A stretch of DNA of 64,000 nucleotides from Luzula sylvatica (lineage: Eukaryota; Streptophyta; Magnoliopsida; Poales; Juncaceae), in assembly GCA_946800325.1 (NCBI GenBank), contig OX326956.1:8907167-8971166 (forward strand), written 5' to 3'. The translations under genes and the position numbers were made by a program. The stretch's first letter is position 1. Every line of letters starts with the position of its first letter. The notes beneath the pieces were generated by a model that made no database searches, was not told the origin of the DNA, and worked only from the letters and a program-made list of their open reading frames with translations. Shown here piece by piece: positions 44,384 through 57,307 of this stretch.

Positions 44384-45322
44384 GTATTTATAATTTAAAT
44401 TGAAAACCATATATAATTTTGAATCTAATCATGAAAAATGCAACCAATAATCTTTTCTCAGATTATTTTGAGGAAAATTGCAAGAAAACCCATAGATGAT
44501 CTAAAATTGTAAAAAATTATCTTCTTTAAAGATCTTAAAAAAAAGGAATATGCGCTTTTAATGGATAAATTAACAAAACAGTCCATATAAAACAGTCCAT
44601 ATAAAACTTTGGACATTTACATTTTATAAAAAAAGAGAAATTGGCAATTGGAAGGAATTAAATTAGCTTTACATGGAGATCTCGTTAACTTATTTGATCA
44701 CTTAGTACCAAAACTAGTAAAATGACTTAATGTTAGGAATTTCATTTTTGCAATTTCGTAAACAATGAATTTTTTTTTTCCTTTTTTTTTTTTTTTTTTT
44801 TTTTCTGTTAAGCATCGTCAATATTTTGTTGTGTATTTGTTATACATCAAAATGGCATGATTTTATTTGCAGTTCTTATAAAACCAAGTCCTTGATGCAA
44901 TTGAATAAATCTGCTGAAAACACAAAGTGATAAACTGAAAAAGAATTCATAATTGACATTTAAGTCATTTATCATTTTGTTATGCTGATGATAAATGACA
45001 AGGACAAATAAGTAACGGGTCAAAATGGGAGGACTTGGTTTATCAATATGATTAGTTTTTCGTTAATTTATCAAAATAACAGGTCAAGCCCCCTTCTGGT
45101 GCAGTCAAGTAACATGGGCCGAACCCAAATAGCCACATCTTTAATTAACCAACATTCAATCTAATAATCTCGCTGTTGTTTAGAATTCGGCACCAAACTG
45201 AAAATTTCCCTCGATCCCACTTCTTGCCACGTCATCGATCCGTGAAACTTCTCCCTCTTTATCAATCTCATCCGTCTAATTACTCCTAATCCAACGATTC
45301 ATATTTACCAACTCAATCAATC
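44384..45322. other. AT-rich intergenic; poly(T) at 44771
   Basis: A run of about 34 bases, nearly all T with one CC, lies at 44771-44805. 45180-45322 is less AT-rich and promoter-like. No gene. Confidence 0.5.
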
Positions 45323-46229
<907 letters not shown>

Positions 46230-46499
46230 CAACTAAAATACTTGTACAAGCAGGATGAGGTATTTGCTTGTGATTTATTAGCCCATGGATTCACATCGCG
46301 TGCTCATTTTTATCTCCGTTTCCTTTTATTTCTCCGTTTCTTTCCGTCACTTTTATGTTCTGTTTGCCTCTCTCCAATGGCTGATCGGTGACAGGGACCT
46401 CTCTCTCTTGCCTTTCTCTCTCTCAATTGATGAAACTCTCTCTCTCGTGCTCTAACCTAGATAAGATTCACATCTCACGACCTCACGACGGGACTTGTT

Positions 46500-46657
46500 A
46501 TCGGACATAAACCCTAGCACTCGGCGCCTCTCTCCTCGGTGGTCAGAGATGGACACCCCAAACCAACGCCACGAGAACGGCAGTCGGCAGATCCCTAGTT
46601 CTCCTCCCTAACCTTACTTTGATCGGTTGTGTAGAAAGAAGCTGATCTGTGCAAGGT
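46500..46657 (+). other. Leader exon within the left TIR
   Basis: AAACCCTAGCACTCGGCGCC, then ATG at about 46548 opening MDTPNQRHENGSRQIPSSPP with a stop, then CTGTGCAAG/GTGAGCC, a good donor. The mirror copy in the right TIR has the same donor region (GTGCAAGGTGAACCC on the minus strand). Confidence 0.4.
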
Positions 46658-47251
46658 GAGCCCTAACCTTCTTCTCATATGTGGCTGTTGTGTGGGCTAA
46701 TCAAAAGGGATACTGCAAATTTTGATTGTGGTTGTGCGTACAATGATGAGAGATATTTTGGTACAAGTGAAACACAATTTTGAAAATACACACATAAATG
46801 TAGAATAATTGGATATAAAAAATGAAAAATTGGATATCATATAGGGTTAAATCGGTTTAATTGATTCTAATTGTGTACAATTGATGCTAATTAATGTTAA
46901 TTGGGGCTTGATCGGAAATCAGTTAGCCCATTTGGAGTTGAATAAGTATTTAGTGCAAGTGCTAATTGATCACCATTATATTGGCCGTTGGCTTATAGTG
47001 CGAAAACCAGTAAATTTTGCATATTTCTTTAACACGCAAATATGCCTCAAATTATTTCTGAATTTGACCCTACTTTTTATGGAATTGCAAAATATCCCTC
47101 GAAATAATGCAAATATAACCTTCATTTTTATATCTTTTGTGAATTGGATATTCTCGTGTTCCAATCCATATTTTAGAAAGGATATAATTTGTTCGACTCA
47201 TTAGTTTGTAATTTTACAACAAAGACCCTAATAAAAAAAATGAATTTTCAG

Positions 47252-47367
47252 GTTTTGCTCCTAATACCTCTGCACAAGCTGACCAGTTTAAACATAATGG
47301 ACCCGGAATTCATGCCCGAGATGGAGAGATTTTAATGCTCGAAGTTGGATTTAAATGTTATGTATAA
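47252..47367 (+). pseudogene. Exon-like fragment inside the long-TIR element
   Basis: TTTTCAG acceptor, then an in-frame stretch FAPNTSAQADQFKHNGPGIH continuing to MLEVGFKCYV and a TAA at 47365-47367. It has coding-like composition against an AT-rich background and would be a terminal exon in the same sense as the left-TIR leader. I do not recognise the family. Confidence 0.35.
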
Positions 47368-48815
47368 TTGTGTTATATGGAAGTTGGATTGTAGTTTGGA
47401 TTATATCTTTTGTATATGGATATGTTTTTGGAGATTTAAAGTTATAAAAACAATTGAATAATGTAATTCACAAATCCTAATTTTCATCTCCAACCGTTGG
47501 CAATGCAACAATGTGGTTAGAGTAATTATTAAATGGGACGAAGGTAATTTTGTTTTGATACAAGGTTTGCATTGTGTCGGATAAATAAATGTGTTGAGAA
47601 AATATAAACATATAATTTTAAGTATTATATCAAGGTGTACATTTATTTATTTTTCCTGCAATTCAACTTGCAACCGTTAATCCAAGAGGAGTACCACTTA
47701 TTGTTTTGTTTGTAATACATAGTACATACATACGCACATTTTGATAACATCAATTCATGCAAACAAACAGTTCACATTAAACTTTAATATTTATGCAAAT
47801 ACATCTATAATTTTAACCCCAATATCTAATATTTACACGGATTACAACTAAAAGAAATATCGATCTTTTTTTTTCAATTGTCACCATTGTCTTCTAGGGA
47901 GAAAATATGCCTGCAGAATTTGAGATTTCACAAGTTTCGCGTCCATTTTCTCTTAAAAACAAGCTCAATGCCCATATTTTTGTATACACAAACTCTAAGC
48001 GCATTTTTGTTTCTAGAAAAGGAATAAAAAAAATGATAAGCAAGGTTAAATTGTGCAACCTAAAATAGCATTCAGACATAATTTCAACATCGATTAGGGT
48101 CCAATTACTAATTAGCCCGAATTTTCTTACAACAAATCATATTAAATCCAAATCATAACAAATCATGATAAGTCAAATTTTGTTGCTATTGCAAATCGGA
48201 TAAATTTATTAGATAATTTCCGCATTGAAAATGAGGAATAAGGCATACCTAGATGAGAAATACTTTGCAAGACTGAATCATGAGATGACATAATGAGAAC
48301 AATTATAGAGCTCCTTTGCAAGACTGAATCACATTTGCAGTATTCTTTTCTATTAATCACATACCAGAATAGGGTTAGGGTTCACCTTGCACATATGAGC
48401 TTCTCCTTACTACCGATCAAAATAGGGTTAGAGAGGAGAGCTAGGATTACTTCCGTTCTCATGGCGTTGGTTTGGGGCGTCTATCTCTCGACCGCCGAGG
48501 AGAGAGGCGCCGAGTGCTAGGGTTTATGGCCGAGAACAAGTCTCGCTGCAAGAGAGGTCGTGAGATGTGAATCTTATCTAGGTTAGAGAGAGACCATCAA
48601 TTGAGAGAAGGGCAAGACAGAGAGCCCTTGTCACTGATAAGCCATTAGAGAGGCAGACAAAACAAACAAGTGACACGGAGTACAGAAATAAAAAGGAACG
48701 GAGAAATGAAATGGAACGGAGACAAAATAAGCACAAATCATGATGCGAATCTAAGGGCTAATAAGTCACAAGTAAATACCTCATCCTACTTGTACAAGTA
48801 TTTTAATTGTACCAA

Positions 48816-49296
48816 ACACAATTTTTGCTTGTAAATTATTTACCGTTCGATCTGTTCCAAGATCCGTGCACATTGCATCTCCATTACATCTTCGTTTGCT
48901 TTCTTATTTCTTCTTTCTTCCGTTAAAAATACTTTTCGTCTCTTTTACTTCTATTCGTTCTCTCTCATGACTTCCTTTTGTTTTTTCTTATCACCATGGA
49001 TTCTTCCAGGTCGCATATTTCTCTCCGGCGGATTTGTACCAACTCTCCCGCAGAGCAGGTCACCCTTCCTCTCTCTTTGGCGGAGCTTTTACTACCTCTC
49101 TTGCGACACTGACGATGGAGAAGCCCAGATGAAGAAGCGGCATGCCATAAGGGACTAGTCGGTTGAAAAGGTTAGATACACGTTTTCATTTTCGAGTTTT
49201 GTATTCCGTAATTTGGTCAAAGTTTGTAATTATGTTCATTTTTTGCTTCTCAAGTGATCTAATTGGGTTGAAATCTGATTCCGTTGATCTAAACAA
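48816..49296 (+). other. Intergenic with a leader-like stretch
   Basis: 48880-49160 is CT-rich and contains an ATG frame (48994, MDSSRSHISLRRICTNSPAE) and other overlapping open frames, none with a recognised domain. It resembles a plant gene leader. No exon border is convincing. Confidence 0.3.
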
Positions 49297-50591
49297 AGGG
49301 GCATGGCCGGCCACGGGGTAAGCCCCGCAAGCCCCCGGACTAGGGCAACCATCGTAGCAAGGGCAACATTTTATAAAAAAAATTCAACGTATATATTCCA
49401 AACCATGATATACCATGAAAAGAACAGAACTTGGCTCTCATTTCCTTCTTTCTCGTGGGAAAGTAAAGAGGGTGGGGAAGAAGCAAGTAGACAAGATTGT
49501 ATGTGGATATTATTGTATATATTCTGTGTTCTAGACTATAATTGTTAACGTTATTTGTTGAATACACACAATATAGTAAAAGATCGACCCCATCAGAACA
49601 AAAGAAGAGTGGCCCAACGTTAATTCAATATGGATGGTATTCTACTTCATTTTACATATTTTTACTTTTTTATACCTAAAGATGATATGGCATAATATAT
49701 TCAATATTTATTTCAAGTAACTCAATTTGTACAAAATTGTACAAAATTAGTTATTTTAATATAATATAATAATGACATTCCCAAAATTATGTACAAAAGA
49801 GGGACAACTTTCATGTGTAACCCTACATTTTCTCAAAATATTTTGTATGTCATCACAAAATATAAATTCTCATGTATACCCAAGAAGATTTATAAAATAT
49901 TTTTTATTTTTTATGTTTAATTTATGTATGATTTGAGTGAAAAGGATCGTTTACATATTTTATGGAAATGAGGAAGAAATGATATTAGTAATATTTCTCA
50001 TTTTTATAGGAGTGTTCATGATATTTCATATTTTTTGGGAGTATATGTAAAGTTTTGTGATTTTTTAAAACATATTTCATATTTCACGTGAATATTATAA
50101 AAAATAATATAAAATGTATGCAGGTAATCAATACTCACACAACAATACTGCAAAAATTTGATTAATTCAGTTTAGAAAATAAGAAAAATATCAATGTGAT
50201 TTAGTCAATTTGAACAAAACATTATTTCTTGTTTCTTGTTTGTGTTAATTAATTTGATTTTTATGAGTTTCTTGCAATTATAGAGAAAAAAAAACAATAT
50301 TTTAGAGTCCCCACTTAATAATTTTCCTAGAATATAGCAATTCCACATTTTTTTCTCATTAAAAATGTAATTTCTGGTTTAAGAAGAGTAATTTGAGTGA
50401 AATTATTTTGTAGTTCAAACTTGCTCGAATTATTTATGTTTATTTCTTATTTAAAATGTTAACTGATCATGAGATTGAAACGATATAAACATCTTGAATT
50501 TTTTTTTAAGTGTAGGATTGTTTTTTGACAAAAAAAAAATCCATCAGTGTTTTGGACTAGGGCAACCAAACTGTCGGGGCCGCCCCTGCAA
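49297..50591. repeat. Possible GC-ended transposable element
   Basis: The left end, CAAAGGGGCATGGCCGGCC, and the right end reversed, GCAGGGGCGGCCCCGAC, resemble each other. GGACTAGGGCAACCA occurs near both ends in the same orientation (49338 and 50555), so this is a mixture of inverted and direct end similarity. The middle is AT-rich with no coding. The class is not clear. Confidence 0.35.
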
Positions 50592-51674
50592 AGGGAGATT
50601 AGTAAGCATCTCTAATTATCAATTTAGATGGAGAATGACCTCTCTCCTCCAACAAATCTGATCAATAGCTTGTGACTCGAGACGGTTGATGGTGGCGACC
50701 TTAAGGTGACTCATTCTCTCTTAAGGTGACTCATTCTCTCTGCCTGTTTTGGAACTCTTTTGGTGAATCTCTCTCTATTCTCTGATTCGTTGTTTGGAAT
50801 TGCGCTGAATGAGGCTAAAATAGGTCTACAAATTTCATCCTGCGAAGTATACGATGTGTCGAGCTTAAACTGCTCGATACAATTCCCAAGAGAGATATAT
50901 GTTGGTATGTTTCTTCAGTATATTAAAAAAAATTGATGATTTAGTTTTTTATATAGGTTTCCTAAATCGGGACGTGTTTCGAGCTAAAATAAGCTGGCAC
51001 TGAATTGTTGGATGGATAATGGCCTAAAAGTCCCCGAAATAAAAGCAGATTTGCGAGGATGTTAGATGTGCGGATAATATGAATTGTTGGTTGATGATCA
51101 ATTGAGGGTCTTGAATGAAGCAATTGGGAGTAGAAGAAGAGGGATTCACAACATGACTAAAAAGATGATCTGGAAAGATTTGATTATGCATATGAAAGTA
51201 TTTAAGGATTAGTGATTTAGAGTTTAATGTGTTTAAGGTCAGGATTAGAGTTGAATTGAATTTGATTTGGATGCGATATGCACTGAATTGCGATTGTATT
51301 GATAGGATAGGTGTATGTATGAAACTTGTATTTACAATTGAAATGAGAATGAATGAATGAATGAATATTGAAATTGAATAAACATCTTCGTTATTTTAGT
51401 ACTAACTTGTAATTTTATCAAAATTCAATATTTTCGTGTATTCATTTTAATTTTAATTTTAATAATTTAATTGATCCAGACAAGTTCATTTTAACTTGAA
51501 ATACACATTCACCCAATGCCCTAATCCTACCAATACCCTCATCCGAAACACAATTGTATTCACACGGAAAGCAAAAAAAAGCTGTATTCATACTCAATCC
51601 TAAATCCTAATTTTAGTCGTACACATTTCTTCAATTTCTTTAATGAACCTTTTCTGGTATAGTTTACAAACCCC
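50592..51674. other. Intergenic, no gene seen
   Basis: A 20-bp direct duplication, TTAAGGTGACTCATTCTCTC, lies at 50700-50739. A short GAAT repeat lies near 51350. No coding recognised. Confidence 0.5.
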
Positions 51675-51683
51675 TGCAAAAAC

Positions 51684-51927
51684 GAGTCCAACTTGTCTGT
51701 GGCCGAGAGCATGAAGCCACATGTGGCCATGCCTGCGTGGCTTGATTTCATTGGTCAATACAATGTATTTTGCATATAAACCCCTACTTTATATAAATTA
51801 ACTGTCTAGGGTTTCCGTAAAAATAGGGGTTTATATGCAAAAATACATTGTATTGACCAATGAAATCAAGCCACGCAGGCATGGCCACATGTGGCTTCAT
51901 GCTCTCGGCCACAGACAAGTTGGACTC
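51684..51927. mobile_element. 244-bp fold-back MITE, near-perfect hairpin
   Basis: Two arms of about 103 bp (51684-51786 and about 51826-51927) are almost exact reverse complements, separated by about 40 bases. The outer ends are GAGTCCAACTTG. TGCAAAAAC stands on both sides (51675-51683, 51928-51936), a perfect 9-bp target duplication, which fits a Mutator-like MITE. The few mismatches imply recent insertion or inter-arm conversion. A transcript would form a long double-stranded hairpin suited to small-RNA production. Confidence 0.93.
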
Positions 51928-52194
51928 TGCAAAAACATACATAAGAATATTTACTTTGGTGAGATTTGAAATGGTATATCTTACTTAGGCAATCAATCTT
52001 TCAATGGGTTGGGAGTATTATTTGAGGGTATTTTAGTCAATAAATATAAATTTCATAATTTTGTTTAGTTTAACGTTAATTTAACCGTTTGGAGAAATTT
52101 GATATTAAGTAGGGCTTAATAAAAAATAAATTTGACATCAATTGTGTTTAGTAAGGATAAATATGATATTATTTATTTAATAGGGATAAATATT

Positions 52195-53765
52195 TAATGA
52201 GGCAATTTCATGTATATCCCTTCAAAACTTCAAAATATCAAATTTAACCCTCCAAAACAATGAATATCAAATTTGTCCTTCTAATACTCAAAAATATTTC
52301 AAAATTATCCTTTCAAACCAAAACTTATCAAATCTATCCCTTTAAAGTTCATAAAATATCAAATATATCCATATACGTACCTTTTTATTAAACAAAACTT
52401 ATAAAGATTAATTAAATAAATAATCCTTAATTATAAATTACCAAAATACCGTTCTCATTCTGAACTTCGTCCCCAATCATTCATCTTCTCTCTCTCTTTC
52501 TTCTTCACGCATCTTCCATTCTTCCCATCTTACCAAGGAAAATAAGGTGTTTAGTATAAGGCCGTTTGGTATGTGACTACAATTGGTATCGAAATTATTG
52601 CATGTCTTGAGTTTAAAACAAGATTCTCACAATATACAAAGCTGTTTTTGCGAATCTACTGCTCAATAATTATCAACTAAACGAGAGATTGGTTGCAGCT
52701 CGCACCATTCCGCTTAGTTGCTTCTTTTAAAAGTATCATCTTTTAATATTGTGACTCAAAGAAGTGTTATCGGATATATAGTTTTTCTTGCTTAATAATA
52801 ATTAATTTGCAGCTCAACTTGTGTGGTTTCCATTTTCTATTGATGGATTACTTGCAATGTACTCCAAATATATGCAATTCAAACTTAATTTGAATTACAA
52901 ATATTTTAAATTGTACAATTTGTGTTGAATTTCTCTTTCCAAATTGAGTGTGGTGGTCTTCTTCATTTCTAATTCCTCTGTTTCTGTTTCTCTTTGTGTT
53001 TGCGTGGGTACACTAGTAACTACATATTACTATGATAAGAGGTAAGAGACGAGGAGAGAATGTTATTGTTTTGAGGGGATGAATAAAAATGCCAATGTTA
53101 AATATAAGAGAAGAGGGAGAGGGAGAGACAGAGAGAGTAGAAGAGGTGAAGTGACGAAGTGAACCAAGTAAATTGAAGAGGAGAAATGAGAACAAGTGAG
53201 TTCGCCACTGAGAAAGAAATAATAGAGAAATGAAAATGCAAAAATACCGAAGAAAGACAAAATCCATGGCACATCCATGAATAAGAAGTGGGTCATATTT
53301 TTCTTAACTAGAGCTTCTCAGTATCTTACTGATATTTTAGGATGACAAAAATTTGGGAAAAAAATGAGGAGAAGACAAGGTCAGATACCAAAAAAATGAG
53401 TGGAGTGATTCTTAACTAGATCTTCTCAATCTCAAGAACTTGTTCAGGACTTCAAGCTCTAAAAGCTCAACAAACTCACGAAACAGAGAAAGACGAGCAA
53501 AGAAAAAACCGAGGAAAGACGCTCTGTTAAAAATAGTCCGGACGAAAAATTAGGAGAAAGAATGTTGGAGGAGAAATTAGGTGAAAGAAGGGCAGAATGG
53601 TCATCTTATATATTTTTATTAAATTTAATGTAAAAGTTAATTTCGATAGGAATTAAATTTTTAAGGGATATATTTGATATAAACAAACTTAAAGGGACAA
53701 ATTTGATATTATGAGTTTTTAGAAGGACATACTTGATATTATCTCATATTTAAATGGAAAAAAAT
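52195..53765. mobile_element. Inverted-repeat element with repeat-array ends
   Basis: The left end (52197-52390) is a series of phrases AATATCAAATTTGTCCTTC and variants at about 35-45 bp spacing; the right end (53600-53760) is the same series in reverse complement, finishing GGACATACTTGATATTATC. The middle, 52440-53600, has leader-like CT-rich and purine-rich parts but no recognised exon. Flanks ATTTAATGA and ATTTCTAAA match only partly. It looks like a non-autonomous TIR element whose ends are short tandem arrays. Confidence 0.5.
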
Positions 53766-54208
53766 TTCCATTTCTAAAATAGTAAAATACAAATGTAGTC
53801 CAAAAAAGTAAAGACAAAATTAACCAATTAATAAATATGTCTTGTACGTGTATTAAGAATATATCTTTATCGTTATTTTATTTGAAGTTTGAACTCACAA
53901 AAAAATTTATTGAAATTAGCACATAAATTGGAAATTGACTAAATATTAATTTACAGCATAAAATTGTACATTTCTCTGATTTTTTATTAAACGCGTATAA
54001 ATCGAGGGAGGCAAATTCATGTTATATTTTGAGACTATTACTTTTACACACTTACAAATAATAATATGATCATGAATGTAAGTGATTTTTTCATGGTTGT
54101 AATTGCAAAAAATTGAATTTCAGTGACCTTGGAACAAAAGTCGGGTGCATCTCATTTGGTACCGGTACCAACCAGGTACGAATATCTGCAATTTTGAATT
54201 GGAATTTC
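53766..54208. other. AT-rich intergenic, no gene seen
   Basis: 53850-53960 is similar to 31320-31440 in reverse (phrases about ATACATGTACAAGACAT and CATAAATTGGAAATTGACTAA), so both belong to one dispersed repeat. Confidence 0.5.
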
Positions 54209-54297
54209 GCCAATGGACTTGTGGCCTAGTGGTTGGGTGTGAGGCACAAGAAATCATATGTTATGAGAGGTTGTGGGTTCGAGTCCCATTGGCACCA
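54209..54297 (+). other. tRNA-like sequence (SINE head?)
   Basis: A box TGGCCTAGTGG (54222-54232), B box GGTTCGAGTCC (54276-54286) and a T arm TGGGTTCGAGTCCCA are present. GCCAATGG at the start and CCATTGGC at the end can pair as an acceptor-like stem, though it overlaps the T arm, so it is not a regular cloverleaf. Downstream there is a short T-rich tail (about 54333-54342), as in a SINE. A working tRNA gene is unlikely. Confidence 0.5.
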
Positions 54298-57200
54298 ATG
54301 AATGGAGGACCACCGAGCCTTCTCCATTTACTCGTTTTTTTTATAATTTGAATTTATCGATTTCAATGTAAGTATTAGTTCTTCATATTTTCTGCTAATG
54401 TATTTAACGTACTAGATCCTTATAAACTTTAAAAATATCAAAAATACCATTATGATTAGTTGTCGATTAATGTAAGTATATTGTAACGAGTAGTGCTGTT
54501 CTTGCTCTCTGCTCAATCCTAATGGATGCTATTCTCCCTCAAGTAATATAAAATTAAAATTTTAAATTATAAATGCCAATTAATTTTTAATTTATTCTTT
54601 TTCTGGTATCTGGTGTTTTTAGCCGAGGGGATTAATGGGATAGCGAATTCCAAATTTTGAATGTATCCCAACATGTATGTTAGTTCATAGTTGGATTTCA
54701 CAAAGGTAATTGTTTTCCCTGTTTTAATTTTTCGGTTTTCTGTATTCACATCTGGTTGTATCCAAGGGCGGCTCAATGTATTTTGAGGCTCTCGACAGTT
54801 AAATGATAACTTTTAACAAAATAAATTGTCTATTTTGTTTTTTTTTTAATCTATGCTAAGCTGATTTTGTGAATATAAAAAAAAAAGATAAATAAAGTAT
54901 TTGACCATCTATCCATATAATGGAGTGAAAAAAATAAAAATAAATATATGGGTATTATTTTAAAAATCATACCAATAAATTGACACACTTTGTATAAACT
55001 ATAAGCGTTTTATGAACATTAATAAAAAAATAAATAGACTACAATAGCAAGAACAAATAGGTGTTTATGTCACTATAAATTATAAAATTAGAAAAAATAG
55101 AAACTGAACTGAGATGTACTTTGCTGATTAGAAAGATAAACTCGATTGATTTGTTTTTTGTCCATGCAAAAAAATCATAAATAAATGTTCGTTTTAATAA
55201 AAAAGAAGTTATAAAGTTTTAAGAAAAAATATATTTTCTTATTAGAGAAATAATTTCTTTAAAGAGTGCATTTAGTCGTGTCAATGGGTTCGTGATCTAG
55301 TTAGTTGAGTCTTAAATACAAAACAAAACATATATTGTTAAGAATTATGAATTTCATTTTTATTGGCATAAAAAAATGTGCCTTAAATATTCTATCGAGT
55401 CAATTGGTCATTTGAAATACACGAGTCTTCTCTATTTATCATAAAAAAAGAAGTGCATTTAGCCATTTGAGATTGCTCGTAGAACATGATTTTATATGAT
55501 TTTATATTGAGGATGATAATTTTTTGGGTGGGTTTTTATATTTTTAAATAGTAAATATTTAGTTTGGCAAGATTTTTACTTTGTCAATATGAATATCTAA
55601 TAATATAGGAACTATCTAAAATAAATGACCTTCATTTTTGAAGGACCTTAGACATTAGTCTATATGGCCTATTCCATGGAGCCGGCCTTGGTTGTATCAA
55701 TGGTCATCTTGACAAATGGTACGAGAAAACCTGGACTAATTTCATTCATTTGTTTTTTTTTTAATTTTTAATTGTTTGAGTTTTGCCAAATTTATTTTCT
55801 TACAAGTATGTGTTCTTAATTTTGTTGCCAAATTTATTTTCTTACAAGTATGTGTTCTTAATTTTGTTGCCAAATTTGCAGATCAACGTAAATTGGAAAC
55901 ATCCAAGTAAAGATCCTTTTTCCCAAATTCAAATGTATGGGTATTATAAAAAATATATTAAAATAAGATTATTTCCATATTATCTTCTTTCTATTTTCAA
56001 AGTTTAATTTGATTTTTTCTGGTGTGCATCAAGCGAATTTTCAAGAATCAGGAACCTCCATATTTTTCTACAGACCATAGTATAGTGAGAAATGCTTCGA
56101 TACACCAATTATATTTTATCCGTCCAAACTTTAAAATCTACGGTTATTATTAACTTTGTAAATCTTGAAAATTGAGTTCAACATGTAATTTTTCACAAAT
56201 TCTTTAACCGGTCGCCCATGTCCCATGTATTTAACTGAGGGAGGGTAGATATGTAATTTTATGTTAATTAAAAACTGCACATTCAAAGTGGGCATTTAAA
56301 GGTGTTTGAACTCCTCTCCATTTGTACAAAATAAATATACTATGAGATGAGGGCTGAAAATGGAGAGGATTCATTTGCAAGTTGCAACAATTACTTCTGC
56401 GGCTCTGCCTCAATCTCGAGATTCTCGAATTGCCAGGTTAATTGAAACTTAGATATAAATATAAATTTTCAACGTGCCATACCATACATTATCAATTTAT
56501 CATACTTGTAAATAATATTCAAAAGTAAAATAAATAAATACTATCAACAATTATTGGAGATCATTGGCACTTCTCAGTTAGATTTAAAAATTTGAAACGT
56601 TAAATTATAATTCTTTTAATAAAATATTTGTATTATAAAGCCTATAATATAGAAATAAGTCTTATTTTTTCTGAAAATAGTGAAAACCCTGACATTTTTT
56701 AATATTAAACAATTTCTCTAAACAAGACGTTATTTTCACTTAATTAATTTAACATTGGATTATATTATTTCTTTTTGGACAAAAAAATCATCTATATTTC
56801 ATATTAATACTAATTCACAGAAAATAAAGACATTTATATTTTAAATTTATATAATTTTAATATTTCTATTATTATATTTGGTTTGGATTGTTAAAATGAT
56901 ATTTTTCGATTTATTCGGATTGGTTCGGTTTTAGCATTTTAAAAACCAATTAAAACGAACCAACCGAATTATGTCTCATTTTTCAATTTTAATCTAATGT
57001 GCCCATTTGATTTTAAAATGAGAAAATATTAAAACAATCACATTATAAATAATGTAAGTATATTGTATGTGGTTTTTATTTTATATGGTCCGGTTTAAAA
57101 TCGGTTAAAATTTGTGTTCGCATCAATATTGAATGCCAATATATTTTTATATAAGTTGGAAAAGCCGATAATTATCATATTGCCTTATCTTAATGTCTTA

Positions 57201-57304
57201 TTAGACTTAACATTGAATTTTAGAAAAGAAAATATATCTTGTCTACTAGTCTTATTGGACTAACATCAACATTCCAATACATCATAATTGGTTGTATTTC
57301 CAAA
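54298..57304. other. AT-rich intergenic, no gene seen
   Basis: No coding region recognised. 56880-57125 contains scattered GGTTCGGTTT/AACCAACCGAA phrases like the hAT MITE at 29336 but strongly eroded. Confidence 0.55.
55785..55868. repeat. 42-bp tandem duplication
   Basis: GCCAAATTTATTTTCTTACA starts at 55785 and again at 55827. The two 42-bp copies are identical, so the event is recent. Confidence 0.95.
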
Positions 57305-57307
57305 TTA

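Larger units (their letters stand above)
46229..48815. mobile_element. Long-TIR (MULE-like) element, 2.6 kb
   Basis: The arms 46229-46675 and 48373-48815 are inverted copies of about 445 bp. Landmarks in order from each outside end are AAAATACTTGTACAAG, AGGATGAGGTATTT, TAACCTAGATAAGATTCACA, CCCTAGCACTCGGCGCCTCT and GTGCAAGGTGARCCCTAACC. Long TIRs of this size suggest a Mutator-like element. No target duplication was found because the left side is a microsatellite. The TIRs contain a leader-like sequence with a GCAAG/GTGA donor, so transcription could start inwards from both ends. The middle carries an exon-like stretch at 47252. Confidence 0.75.
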
